Below are positions 33,000-42,736 of a DNA stretch of 64,000 nt, in pieces (positions within the stretch are counted from its first letter, which is position 1; each line of letters opens with the position of its first letter). A program made the position numbers and the translations under genes. Source of the DNA: Sphingobium_A sp965228065 (GTDB taxonomy: Bacteria > Pseudomonadota > Alphaproteobacteria > Sphingomonadales > Sphingomonadaceae); contig OZ245788.1 of the NCBI GenBank assembly GCA_965228065.1, positions 5,270,001 through 5,334,000 of the forward strand. The letters run 5' to 3'. A model generated the notes under the pieces. It saw only the letters and a program-made list of their open reading frames with translations, was not told the origin of the DNA and searched no databases.

Positions 33000-35324
33000 G
33001 CCCTGGCGCAGCTCGACGCCGATGGTGCGCGGCCGGATCGTCGAAAAGCGATCCACACCCCCGCCGAGTTCGACATCGAGTTGCGGCCGGACGTCGAACA
33101 GATTGTTGGCGTACAGCCTGATCGCCGTGTCTTCATGGCGGAGCGATGCGAAGAGATTCACGACCTGATAGCTTTCCCGGAACTGGATGGGGTTCGGGAT
33201 GTTGCCCGCGACACCGCCCGGGAACGTCACCGGCAGATCGGGATCGAACGAATAGCGCGCCTTGCCCTGATACTGATATTCGCCACGGATATCGAAATGC
33301 CACATGCCCGGCAGTTCGACGCCATAACCGGCATAGGCGGTGGCCATCCATTTCGGCACATTGGGCAGCGGATCGCCGACATTGGCCGAGGTGCCGGGCA
33401 CCGCGTCGGTGACGGTCGCCTTGGTATAAGCAGCGGTGCCGCCGATCTGGAAACCACGTACCGGTTCGACGCGGGCCTCGAGTTCGAAACCCTTTACTTC
33501 GGCACTGCCGATATTGGCGGTGAAACCGAAACCGCAGCTCGGCAGGCCGATCGCCTGCTGGATCTTCTTCCAGTCCGTGAAATATGCGGAGGCATTCACC
33601 ATCACCTTGCCGCCACCGAACAAGTTCTTGGTGCCGGCTTCATAGGTCCACAGATTGTCGGACCCGAAGGTGTCCGGTGCCTTGTCGATGCCCAGCTCGT
33701 CCAGGTCGACCCGGCACAGATCTGGATTGATCCGGAACCGGTTTGGTCCACCGGGACGGAAGCCCTTGGCGGCCGAGGCAAAGACCATATTGTCCGGCGC
33801 CATCTTGTACGACAGGCCGAACTTCGGATTGACGCCGTCTTCCTTGCTGCGTCGACCCTTGATCTCGGTCAGGCCGCCGTTGAAGGGGCCATCACCCAGG
33901 ATATCGACAATCTGGTCGATCTTGAACGCGCGAACGCCGGCGATGATGTCGAAGCCATCGAACAGGGCAAAACTCGCTTCGCCAAACAGCGCATATTGTT
34001 TGGTGTTGGTGAATGTATCGCCGAAATAGACAAGCTCGGTTCCGACGATCGACGCCGCGCCGGGCGTGTTGACCGACTGCACCAGCCGATCGTCCTGGTT
34101 CGAATAATAGGCGCCGACCTGCCAGTTGAACCGGGCACCCTTTCCAGTGTTCGACGCGAGCCGCAGCTCCTGGCTGAACGTGCCGGTATCGCTGTCGGAC
34201 ACGTTGCGGCTGGTGTTCGGATATAGCGCCGGGACAAGGCCGCCGATGAAGAAGCTGTAATCGCGGACATAGCTGAAGGTGCGATCGAAATAGGCGGTGA
34301 GCGATGTCGCCTTCACGCCGCCCATCTCCTTCTCGATATTCAGGCTGTAGATGCCCGACGTGTCATAGCTTGGCTGTGCGATCCGATTGGATGACGACAT
34401 GCCGGTCCGGCCGAGGAAGATCTGGCCGGTGTCCGCCTGCTTATAGTTCTGATAGAAGATCTGCGGCCGGATGACCCAGCTGTCGTCGGGCCGCCACTCC
34501 ACCGAAAGCCGCCCGACATAGGTGTCGCCGAAATTCTGGTTCTTCGTGCGCCGGCTGGAGAGCGAACTCTGACGGGATGGCGTGAAGACCGGAAAGGGTG
34601 TGCCGGACTTGAGCGTATCCTGGATATCGCCGGGCACATTGTCGACATAGCCGCCGTCGTGGCGATAATAGAAGCCGGCACGCACCGCGAGCACATCCTG
34701 GATGATCGGCGCGTTCACCACCACTTCGCCATTATAGGATGGGGCGCCATGCGCGGTCAGCGAGGCACCGACAGCGGTATCGACACTGAACCGGCTGGGA
34801 TCCGGGGTTGCGCTGACATATTTGATCGCGCCGCCCATCGCGCTGCCGCCATATAGCGTACCCTGCGGCCCCTTCAGAACTTCGAGCCGCTGAACGTCGA
34901 AGAACATGGGGTCGTATCCACCACTGAACGTGGTCCCGATCGTCACCAGCGAAATATCGTCGAGATAGATGCCGACGGTCGGCGACGACGCATAGGTGCT
35001 CAGGCCGCGGATACTGTAGCGGGATAGGCCGCGCTCGGTGCCGGAGTTCGCGAGGCCCGGTACGCTGCGCAACACGTCCTTCACATCGACCGCACCCCGA
35101 TCGCGCAGGGTCTCAGCGGAAACGGCGGTCAGCGAAACGGGGACATCCTGGATCCGCTCGTTCGATTTCCGGGCGGTGACCACGATTTCAGCATCGTTGG
35201 CGCGGGCATCGTCGACCGACGTCGTCGCCTCCTGCGCGTTCGCGGCACATGCCATCGCGAGAATGGAGCCGGTGACGGCGTAAAGACCAGACCGCACGGC
35301 ATGGAATCGAATGGACCGACGCAT
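32994..35324 (-). CDS. TonB-dependent outer-membrane receptor
   Basis: 776 residues from the ATG at 35324, with GGGAGG 6-7 nt upstream; a longer frame to 35462 lacks a signal and is rejected. Signal peptide MRRSIRFHAVRSGLYAVTGS with cleavage after ANA, TonB box-like DAEIVVTARK, plug domain with RLEVLKGPQGTLYGGSAMGG, and a barrel ending in GVELRQGF. Same strand as the downstream PQQ dehydrogenase and the upstream CPBP protease and second receptor, suggesting one uptake/oxidation locus. The ligand is unknown. Confidence 0.92.
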   Translation of the reverse strand: MRRSIRFHAVRSGLYAVTGSILAMACAANAQEATTSVDDARANDAEIVVTARKSNERIQDVPVSLTAVSAETLRDRGAVDVKDVLRSVPGLANSGTERGLSRYSIRGLSTYASSPTVGIYLDDISLVTIGTTFSGGYDPMFFDVQRLEVLKGPQGTLYGGSAMGGAIKYVSATPDPSRFSVDTAVGASLTAHGAPSYNGEVVVNAPIIQDVLAVRAGFYYRHDGGYVDNVPGDIQDTLKSGTPFPVFTPSRQSSLSSRRTKNQNFGDTYVGRLSVEWRPDDSWVIRPQIFYQNYKQADTGQIFLGRTGMSSSNRIAQPSYDTSGIYSLNIEKEMGGVKATSLTAYFDRTFSYVRDYSFFIGGLVPALYPNTSRNVSDSDTGTFSQELRLASNTGKGARFNWQVGAYYSNQDDRLVQSVNTPGAASIVGTELVYFGDTFTNTKQYALFGEASFALFDGFDIIAGVRAFKIDQIVDILGDGPFNGGLTEIKGRRSKEDGVNPKFGLSYKMAPDNMVFASAAKGFRPGGPNRFRINPDLCRVDLDELGIDKAPDTFGSDNLWTYEAGTKNLFGGGKVMVNASAYFTDWKKIQQAIGLPSCGFGFTANIGSAEVKGFELEARVEPVRGFQIGGTAAYTKATVTDAVPGTSANVGDPLPNVPKWMATAYAGYGVELPGMWHFDIRGEYQYQGKARYSFDPDLPVTFPGGVAGNIPNPIQFRESYQVVNLFASLRHEDTAIRLYANNLFDVRPQLDVELGGGVDRFSTIRPRTIGVELRQGF

Positions 35325-35678
35325 AAATACCTCCCAAATATTTCCCGTTCGATCGTCGCCGGCATTTCGAATGCGCATTCCGACGCGCGGGAAAATACAT
35401 ATTGTTCTATTTTCAAATGCTTGATTGAACTGCATGTCGGAACGATCATTACCCTTCTTCAAATGCAGCCTGGGTGAAGATCATCGCTTCAAATGCCATG
35501 CTCCCGCTCTTGAACTGACGATATCGGGGGCCGAAACCGTGCCCGGCGCGCCGTTGGCAGCGGATATGCCGAAGACAGTCATGAGATTTCGTCCCTCTCT
35601 GAGGGCGCGACTAGTCTTCAGAACCGGGCGGACGCGCAAATCATTAATCTTGCGCCACAGGCTCAGCTATTCTCTGCC
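35325..35678. other. 354-bp intergenic region, promoter of TonB receptor
   Basis: The part next to the receptor start (35325-35425) is AT-richer than its surroundings and holds the GGGAGG ribosome site; the promoter is likely here. The rest shows no gene I can support; frames crossing it are shadows of the CPBP gene. Confidence 0.5.
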
Positions 35679-36578
35679 TCACACATTTCGGCGAGACGTG
35701 CCGTGCGATCGGGCTCTCTCGGCAGCGATCGCACGGTCGCGATACAGCCAGAAGACTAGAGCGACGACGAAGGTGACGGCCGGGATCATGAAACCGAACT
35801 CGTCGATCGCATATGCCGTGACATCTCCCCGCGGAGAGGTCAGCGGCGTGAAGATCTGCTGGATGAAGAGATTATGGCTGCCGTGCAGGATGGCGCACGG
35901 CCACACGCTTCCCGACCTCAACCGCAGCCAGGTCATGATGAAGCTCAGATTCATGACCATGACGAAGAAGCAGGCCAGCGCAAAAACGCTGGGTGCGCCG
36001 TTGTTGTAATTGGCGAACAGGATGAGCGGCACATGCCACAGCGTCCAGATGACGCCGGTGATCAGTGTTCCGCCGGTATAGCCGAACCGGGCATGGAGAT
36101 GCGGGGTGAGGAAGCCGCGCCAGCCAATCTCCTCACCGAGGCCTCTGGCCGTGGCGGAAACGATGCCGGTCAATCCCACGAAAACGACATAGGCGAGCAC
36201 GAAGGTCGCCGGATCGGTAAAGGTCCAGCCCAGTCTGGTCGCGAGGGTCTGAACGGCCTCCGGCTGGGCGAAGCCGCCAAGGCCGGCGATCCAGACGATC
36301 CCATAGGCAATTGCCGCGTAGAGGATCGGCAGCACATATCCCAGCCAGGCCGAAGGTGTATGTCGCCACGAAAAACCCAGCGACGCCCAGTCGAGTTTCC
36401 GCCACCAGACCGTGACCAGCGCCGCTGAGGCAGGCCCCCACATCAGGGCAACGACATAGCCGCCATTCCCGCCCGACACTTGTTTCGTGTAGCCGATCAG
36501 CGCGTACGGGACCGAGCAGAAGATCAGCGTCAACAACAGATAGAGCGATACTGTCCGTGTTCCGCGAGGCTTATCCAT
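35679..36578 (-). CDS. CPBP-family intramembrane metalloprotease
   Basis: 299 residues from the ATG at 36578 (MDKPRGTRT), with about eight membrane helices. The three CPBP/Abi motifs are present: EEIGWR (EExxxR), a WTLWH segment corresponding to FxxxH, and HGSHN (HxxxN). Members cleave within membranes or act in bacteriocin immunity; prenyl-protein processing is the eukaryotic role. It lies between two TonB receptor genes on the same strand. The microcystinase MlrA of sphingomonads belongs to the same superfamily, but nothing seen here singles this protein out as MlrA. Confidence 0.88.
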   Translation of the reverse strand: MDKPRGTRTVSLYLLLTLIFCSVPYALIGYTKQVSGGNGGYVVALMWGPASAALVTVWWRKLDWASLGFSWRHTPSAWLGYVLPILYAAIAYGIVWIAGLGGFAQPEAVQTLATRLGWTFTDPATFVLAYVVFVGLTGIVSATARGLGEEIGWRGFLTPHLHARFGYTGGTLITGVIWTLWHVPLILFANYNNGAPSVFALACFFVMVMNLSFIMTWLRLRSGSVWPCAILHGSHNLFIQQIFTPLTSPRGDVTAYAIDEFGFMIPAVTFVVALVFWLYRDRAIAAERARSHGTSRRNV

Positions 36579-36604
36579 AGCTATTGAACCCGTTTGGCCA
36601 GGCT

Positions 36605-36637
36605 CAGGCCGGGCGGCACTTGGGGCCGCCCGGCCTG
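36605..36637 (-). terminator. Terminator-like hairpin after TonB receptor gene
   Basis: CAGGCCGGGCGGC (36605-36617) and GCCGCCCGGCCTG (36625-36637) form a perfect 13-bp stem with a 7-nt loop directly after the receptor stop and before the CPBP gene. No T-tract. Confidence 0.7.
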
Positions 36638-36642
36638 CGCAG

Positions 36643-39021
36643 TCAGAAGCGGTAACCGGCGGTGAGCCCCCAGGTCCGTGGCCGCTGGGTCTGGATCTGC
36701 ACACGCTCCGACGGCGAGAAATTCAGCCGGCCGATGATGTCGCGCGCATTGGTCAGATTGTTCACGAACGCCGAGAGGTCGATCCCGCCCTTGCGCACGC
36801 CCACACGGGCCGAGACGAAATGCTGATCGTCGATATGGGCGAACAGCGGGTTGAAGCCGACATTGCCCGGTTTCACGGTCCAGGCGCTTTTGAAGTCGTA
36901 CTGGATATGACCATAAGCTTTGGTGTCGCCTGAGCCCAACAGCGTCTCATAATCGGCCCCGGCGTTCACGGCCCATGGGGTCGCGAAGCGATCACCCTTG
37001 CGGACGCTGGTCCCCGGCGTCGTCGCGCCAGGCAGCGTGAAGATCGTCTCACGCTGGGTCGCATCGGTGTAGCCGATGCCGACGTCGAACGATAAGCCTT
37101 CGGCGGGATTGAGCGTGACCTGAAGGTCGAAACCGCGACTACGGGCCTTGCCGAAATTGTCGGTGAAGATCGATACGCAGCTCAGCAACGAGCGCGTCCG
37201 CTGAATGTCGTCCCAGTTGATGTTGAACGCGCTGGCCGCGAACGTCGCGAAGCGCCCGACACGTCCCTTGGTGCCAATCTCATAGCTCCACACAGTGTCC
37301 GCCTTGTAGGTGCGCGGAACCTCCGTGTAGCCGATTGCCGCCAGATCCGGCCCGCACGACGCATTGGTCCCGCCCGCGTTGGCGCCGCCCGACCGGAACC
37401 CCTTGGCGGCGCTCGCATAAACCATCACGTTCGGCGTCGCCTGATACTCGATGCCGAATTTCGGCGTGATCGGCGTTTCCTTGTTTCGTCCGCTCGTGGC
37501 GGGGCCGCCGCCCGACAGCGATCCGGTGGACAAGGCGTAGAAATCGAACTCGACACGCGAGATGCGCGCGCCGGCGCTCACTGTCAGCCCCTTCAGTACC
37601 TCATAGTCGATCTGGCCGAACGCGGCATATTGCTTGTCGCGAATCCGATTGGTCGCATCTGCGACAAGACCGCCGGGTCCGACCGGGAACAGGAAGAGAT
37701 AGGGCGCCCCTCCCGTATTCGGCGCGATGTCCTGCTCCTGCGAGGTCTGGCGCGAATTCTGATAGAAGAGGCCGAACACATATTTGAGCGCCGCATCGGA
37801 ATTGTTGGATTGCAGGCGCAATTCCTGAGTGAAGGCCTTCTGGGTCATCCGCAGCTTGATCTCCGCCACCTCGGCGGCGTTCGGCAGCGACAGTCCGAAA
37901 TTGAACGGCCCGGTAATGCCCAGCAACGGCAGAATCGGGTTCAGCGTGGGGCCAAGCGAACCCTGGAAGACGTCGAGCAGATACGCCGTGCCGTCATCGA
38001 AAGAGCGCGTCTTGCGATCGGTGAACGCGGTGTTGCTGATCAGGCTCGCACCGCCCAGATCGAGTTCGGCCTTGGCCGAATAGAGCGCTGACCTGTCCTT
38101 GTTCCAGGATGCGACACCCTCGCCGCTCTGGAAGATCGGCGGTTGCGGCCGCGTGGAACCGGCCTTGAACGTCCAGTAAGTGCTCGAATCGTGACGATTG
38201 GCCTGCTGGTAGAAGATCGAAGGCGTGATCGTCAGGTTTTCGGTGGGCGCCAGGGTGAGCGCGGCAGACGCGACGAAGGTGTCGCTCGAGTTCGAATTCT
38301 TCTCGGGCGTGCCGCGCGCGGCGACAAAGGGAACGCGATCGATATAGCCACCATCGCGACGATAATTGGCGCTGACGCGGAAACCGACCTTGTCCTGCGC
38401 GATCGGGCCGCCGATCGCACCGCCGATTTCCCCGCTCCAGTCGCCGCCTTCGGTGATGCCGGCTTCGCCACGCATATTGCCCGAAAATTCGGTCAGGCTC
38501 GGCTTGGCCTGGATGAAGCGGACGGCGCCACCCATCGCGCCGGCCCCGAACAGCGTGCCCTGCGGCCCGCGCAACACTTCGACCCGCTCCAGGTCGTACA
38601 GTGCGGGATAGAAATTGGTCGACAAGACAAGCGAACGGACCTGGACCGGCGTGTCGTCGAGATAGACGCCGGTCATCGTTGCGCCGACCGACGAGGAGAG
38701 GCCGCGGATCGCGATATATTTGATGCCCGAGAAGCCCTGGCTGATCGAGAGCCCCGGCGTGATGCGGGCCAGATCCTCGATGTTGCGAATGCCTTTCTGG
38801 TCGAGCGTTGCCTGGCTGAAAGCGCCGATGCTGGCCGGCACGTCGAGCAGAGATTCCTCGCGGCGCGTGGCGGTGACGATGATGTCGCTGTCCCCCACCC
38901 GTCTTTCCTCGGAGGCTCTCTCCTCCTGACCGGGCACCGCGGCCTGCGCCATGGCAGCGAACGGGCAGGCAAATGCCAGAATCGAGATGCCACCCATGCA
39001 ATATTTGCGAATATCAGTCAT
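36643..39021 (-). CDS. TonB-dependent outer-membrane receptor
   Basis: 792 residues. GGGGGG precedes the ATG at 39021. Signal peptide TDIRKYCMGGISILAFACPF with cleavage after AMA, TonB box-like DSDIIVTATRR, plug with RVEVLRGPQGTLFGAGAMGG, and a barrel ending in LTAGYRF. It begins 85 bp downstream of the stop of the ABC/M1 fusion on the same strand, so it may be coexpressed with that module, although an AT-rich stretch at 39045-39070 could carry its own promoter. The ligand is unknown. Confidence 0.93.
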   Translation of the reverse strand: MTDIRKYCMGGISILAFACPFAAMAQAAVPGQEERASEERRVGDSDIIVTATRREESLLDVPASIGAFSQATLDQKGIRNIEDLARITPGLSISQGFSGIKYIAIRGLSSSVGATMTGVYLDDTPVQVRSLVLSTNFYPALYDLERVEVLRGPQGTLFGAGAMGGAVRFIQAKPSLTEFSGNMRGEAGITEGGDWSGEIGGAIGGPIAQDKVGFRVSANYRRDGGYIDRVPFVAARGTPEKNSNSSDTFVASAALTLAPTENLTITPSIFYQQANRHDSSTYWTFKAGSTRPQPPIFQSGEGVASWNKDRSALYSAKAELDLGGASLISNTAFTDRKTRSFDDGTAYLLDVFQGSLGPTLNPILPLLGITGPFNFGLSLPNAAEVAEIKLRMTQKAFTQELRLQSNNSDAALKYVFGLFYQNSRQTSQEQDIAPNTGGAPYLFLFPVGPGGLVADATNRIRDKQYAAFGQIDYEVLKGLTVSAGARISRVEFDFYALSTGSLSGGGPATSGRNKETPITPKFGIEYQATPNVMVYASAAKGFRSGGANAGGTNASCGPDLAAIGYTEVPRTYKADTVWSYEIGTKGRVGRFATFAASAFNINWDDIQRTRSLLSCVSIFTDNFGKARSRGFDLQVTLNPAEGLSFDVGIGYTDATQRETIFTLPGATTPGTSVRKGDRFATPWAVNAGADYETLLGSGDTKAYGHIQYDFKSAWTVKPGNVGFNPLFAHIDDQHFVSARVGVRKGGIDLSAFVNNLTNARDIIGRLNFSPSERVQIQTQRPRTWGLTAGYRF

Positions 39022-39106
39022 AATCCCCCCAAGGAAGTTTCAAGATCAAATATAGAAATTTCTTAATTCAACGCCTGCGTGCCGCAGTGCCGCCGAACTG
39101 TTTCAC

Positions 39107-42100
39107 TCAACGAAGTTTCACCTGATGAATATTATCCTGCGTGTTGCGATCGATGTATTTGACGTACGGATCGAGCCCGACGAACTTTGGCTCCCGATCG
39201 ACGATCATGACGATCCTGTGCCGGCCGGTGCGCAGGCGCTGTGACTGCATCGACAGGACGTTCGCCTGGGTGAAACCATTCGCGCCGGGGTCGGCCGTGA
39301 ACACGCCGACGTCGAACGCCCCGTCGAGCGGGGCCTCCGTCTCGATCCCCTTGCCGTCGGCGTAGCGCTTGTGCGCTTCGACAATGGCGGTCACCGTCCA
39401 TTTGCCGTCCGCGCGCCGGCTCGCCTGTGCATCGGCGACCTTGAGGTCGTAGAGCGTGATGTGCTGGAACAGATCGGTGATGAGTTGCTGGTTTTCCGGG
39501 CCAGCCTCGGCGCGCAGCGCGGCCACAAGATGACGTCCGGTCGGGTAAGGCGCGCCCTTGAACGCGAACTGCCCGATCAGCGAGCGCAGCGCCCGATTGA
39601 CCGCATCCTCGCCCATCCGGTCCTTGAGCAGGTACATGACGTTGCCGCCCTTCTGGTAGCGGACATAAGCCTGCTCCTGGACCCGCTCGAGCGTCGGTTC
39701 CGCGACATTCTCCTTCCCGCGCGCGCCGAGATATCCCTCCGTCCCTCGCTGGAGGAACCGGCGGATCATCGCGGCGCCGTAGCGCTTCTCCATCACCATC
39801 AGCGCCGAATATTGGGCGAGGGTTTCCGACAGGACTGTGCTGCCCTCCATGTCGGCGCCGGTCACCTGGTGGAACCACCATTGATGCGCGAGTTCATGGG
39901 CGGTGACATATGCGATGAAGTCGACATCGTTCTTGTCATCGATTTTGGTGATGAAGCCGGCGCCTTCGGAATACGGAACGGTGCCGGGGAAAGCCTGTGC
40001 GAAGTTGTTGTACACAGGGAATTCTATGATGCGGAACTGCTTGAACTGGTACGGCCCGAAATTCTTCGAGTAATAGGCCAGCCCATCCTTCGCGAGGCGA
40101 ACGAAGCGGTCGATATTGTAGGTGTGTGCCGGGTCGTAATAGACTTCGATCCCGATGCCGTTCCACTGATCCTTGCGCACCGCATATTTCGCAGCCTGGA
40201 TCGAAAAGAAGTTGAGGATCGGCGCCTCGGTGCGGAAGCGGGTGACCTGACGATCGCCAGCGACCGTTTGCGAGATGCGCTGGCCGGGCGCGACGAGAAC
40301 CTGGTCGGCCGGCCCCCGCAGCGTGACATCCGCGTTCACATAGTCGCTGTCGTGCCGAAGATAGGTGAAGGCGCGCGCGCCTTCATCCTCCAGCTTGCTC
40401 AGCTTCAGGTCGGGGCTGAGCCCGTATTTGCGCCGGGTGGCACGGTCCTGCAGCAACGGCCAGCGCGACACGCCCAGGTTCGGCGTCAGCGCATAATTGT
40501 TGAGGAACGTGCCATTGGCTACGAGACGATCCTCGTTGCCCGAGTTGCGGAAACCGCGCTGCTCGCGCACCGTCTCGAAGCGGATCTCCCGTCGCTCGCC
40601 GGGCATCATCGGCGTGTCGTAGGTGTAGATACGGAAGTTGAATTCCGGATATTCCCGTGTGATCCGCGCGCCCGGCACCTCGAGCGAGCGCATCTGGACG
40701 CCCGGCTCGATCGTCGTTCCGAGAAACGATTTCGACACCAACGGGTGCCCCCACGCCAGATAGACCTGTGTCAACGGCTTGCCGGTCTTGTTCTGGATCA
40801 CATAGCTGCCGCGCGTCACGACGCGTGGCGTGTCCGGATAGAGATCGACGTCCAGCGTCATGTCGGTGATGTGCGGCTGCGGATGCGCCTCATAGGGCAG
40901 CAGCGTCTTTTCGTAATTCGCTGCCCAGCGCTGGCTCTCGTTGAACGTCGGAAAGTCGTTCAGGACATAATTGTTGTAATAGATCCAGCCACCGAGCGAC
41001 GTCATCACGACTGCCGCCACCCCGGCGATCGCGCCGGCGGGGCCGGCCAGCCGCGTCGGCAAATTCCTGATGCGCACGCGCAGCGGCGCCGACGCACCGC
41101 GCCGCCACAGGCCATAGGCCAGCACCGCCAGGATCACCGCGCCCGCAGTCCAATAGGCGCGATACCAGCCGGCATAGTTGGCGTAATTGCCCAGGCCGTT
41201 CATGTCGGACAGCGGCACGGCGCTGGTGGTGGCGTAGATGTAGAGATGGCTTTCGAAGCCCATCGTCGGCAGCGCCGATTCCAGCACGAAATAGAGCAGC
41301 ATGACGAGAAGGCCGACGAACTTGTGCGGAACCAGGGTCTGCACGAACACCGCAAGCACGGCGTACATCACCATCGTGAGCAGCCACGGCGCCAGGAACC
41401 AGGTGAAATAGTGGCCGAACTCGATGGCGGTGAAACCCTTGAGCAGTTGCACCGAAATCGCGGCGCCGATGCTCATCAGCCCCATCGCCAGCAGAATGAC
41501 GGTGATCGCCAGAATCTTCGGCACAAGGAACGCCCAGTCGGGCGACGGGGTCGAATCGACGATCTCATGGATGCGCCGTTCGCGATCGCGCCACACCAGT
41601 TCCCCGGCATAGAAGGCGGCGACGAACAGCGGAATGGTGGTGAACTGCGCCAGCAACGTCTGGATCATCACGCGGGTCACCGGATAGATGACAGTCACGC
41701 TGTCGTCGCCCGCCAGCCACAAGCCGATGATCGTGTTGATGAAAGCGAAGCCGAGCAGGACGATGAACGTCGGACCGCGAAGCACGCCGAGCAGTTCGAA
41801 GCGGGTCAGCGCGGCCAGCGGGCCCCAGCCAAGCGCACGATCCGTCGGTGGCGGCGGAACGGCACCGGGTGCGACCGTGACGGTCTCGACGTCCCGTGTC
41901 TGCCGCGCCGCGCGCGTATCGCTCCGCGTCACCAGGCCCTTGCGCGTGAAGGCACGCCACGCCAGCGCCAGCAGGCCGATCGCCACGCCACACCAGATCG
42001 CCCGGCTCTGGAGCATCAGGCCGAGGAATGGCGGCAACATCGTGTTACGGTCGTTCGCGGTCCAGTTCTTGGTGACATGCGTGAACGACGCCAGACCGAA

Positions 42101-42727
42101 GGGATCGCTCAGCGTGGAGAGCGCGCCGAATTCGGGGCGGCGCAGATAGATGCTGGTGAAGAAATAGATCGCCAGCACGACCAGCGCGCCGACATAGGTG
42201 GCGATGATCGAGCGCGTCGCCGTCGCCAGCGCGAAAAAGCCCGCGCCCATGACAAACAGAGTCGGCACGCAGAACAGGAAATAGACGTAAAGATAGTCGG
42301 CGATCCGGATCGGGCCGATGGTTTCGGGGTCGAGCCCCGGAAAAACGACGGCCGCCAGCGCACCCAGTGGCACGCTCAGGAACGCCAGGCAGGCGGCCAC
42401 GAATCCGCCGGAAAACCGGCCGAAGAGATAATCGAATTTCGAAAGCGGGGTCGCATGCAGGATCGGCGCGAAGCCGGTCTCGTCGTCGCGCAGCACGACG
42501 TTCGCCACGAAGGCGGTCACGATGAACATCGCGAAGATGCTCCAGACCATGCTCGTCATGGCGATGGCGAAGGGCGAATTGCGGAACACCTGCCCGCCCC
42601 AGCCGATCCGGATGTCGTCCGACGCGACCGAAGTGAAGGCAAGCAGGAAGAAGATGATGCTCGTGCCCCAGAAGACCGAGGAACGAAGCTGATATTTGAG
42701 CTCGAAAGCGGCGATGTGACGCAACAT
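39107..42727 (-). CDS. ABC permease fused to M1 aminopeptidase domain (module 2)
   Basis: 1206 residues, collinear with the 22968-26582 protein: two six-helix permease blocks (FELKYQLRSSVFWGTS at the N-terminus; second block from about residue 300), then an M1 peptidase domain from about 620. The zinc motif HELAH is at 944-948 and the third ligand Glu at 968, again X19 rather than X18. The usual GAMEN stretch is replaced by PGTVPYSEGAGF. The permease ATG lies 9 nt after the ATPase stop. Both proteins keep every zinc ligand, so the peptidase domains should be active. The substrate is unknown; coupling of transport and peptide trimming is inferred. Confidence 0.93.
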   Translation of the reverse strand: MLRHIAAFELKYQLRSSVFWGTSIIFFLLAFTSVASDDIRIGWGGQVFRNSPFAIAMTSMVWSIFAMFIVTAFVANVVLRDDETGFAPILHATPLSKFDYLFGRFSGGFVAACLAFLSVPLGALAAVVFPGLDPETIGPIRIADYLYVYFLFCVPTLFVMGAGFFALATATRSIIATYVGALVVLAIYFFTSIYLRRPEFGALSTLSDPFGLASFTHVTKNWTANDRNTMLPPFLGLMLQSRAIWCGVAIGLLALAWRAFTRKGLVTRSDTRAARQTRDVETVTVAPGAVPPPPTDRALGWGPLAALTRFELLGVLRGPTFIVLLGFAFINTIIGLWLAGDDSVTVIYPVTRVMIQTLLAQFTTIPLFVAAFYAGELVWRDRERRIHEIVDSTPSPDWAFLVPKILAITVILLAMGLMSIGAAISVQLLKGFTAIEFGHYFTWFLAPWLLTMVMYAVLAVFVQTLVPHKFVGLLVMLLYFVLESALPTMGFESHLYIYATTSAVPLSDMNGLGNYANYAGWYRAYWTAGAVILAVLAYGLWRRGASAPLRVRIRNLPTRLAGPAGAIAGVAAVVMTSLGGWIYYNNYVLNDFPTFNESQRWAANYEKTLLPYEAHPQPHITDMTLDVDLYPDTPRVVTRGSYVIQNKTGKPLTQVYLAWGHPLVSKSFLGTTIEPGVQMRSLEVPGARITREYPEFNFRIYTYDTPMMPGERREIRFETVREQRGFRNSGNEDRLVANGTFLNNYALTPNLGVSRWPLLQDRATRRKYGLSPDLKLSKLEDEGARAFTYLRHDSDYVNADVTLRGPADQVLVAPGQRISQTVAGDRQVTRFRTEAPILNFFSIQAAKYAVRKDQWNGIGIEVYYDPAHTYNIDRFVRLAKDGLAYYSKNFGPYQFKQFRIIEFPVYNNFAQAFPGTVPYSEGAGFITKIDDKNDVDFIAYVTAHELAHQWWFHQVTGADMEGSTVLSETLAQYSALMVMEKRYGAAMIRRFLQRGTEGYLGARGKENVAEPTLERVQEQAYVRYQKGGNVMYLLKDRMGEDAVNRALRSLIGQFAFKGAPYPTGRHLVAALRAEAGPENQQLITDLFQHITLYDLKVADAQASRRADGKWTVTAIVEAHKRYADGKGIETEAPLDGAFDVGVFTADPGANGFTQANVLSMQSQRLRTGRHRIVMIVDREPKFVGLDPYVKYIDRNTQDNIHQVKLR

Positions 42728-42736
42728 GTCAGTGCC

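Noticed and set aside
35679..36578. CPBP protease as microcystinase MlrA
   Set aside because: MlrA is a CPBP protein of sphingomonads and this region is rich in peptidase-like genes, but only generic CPBP motifs are visible. No mlrB or mlrC homologue is recognisable here, and MlrD is a different kind of transporter.
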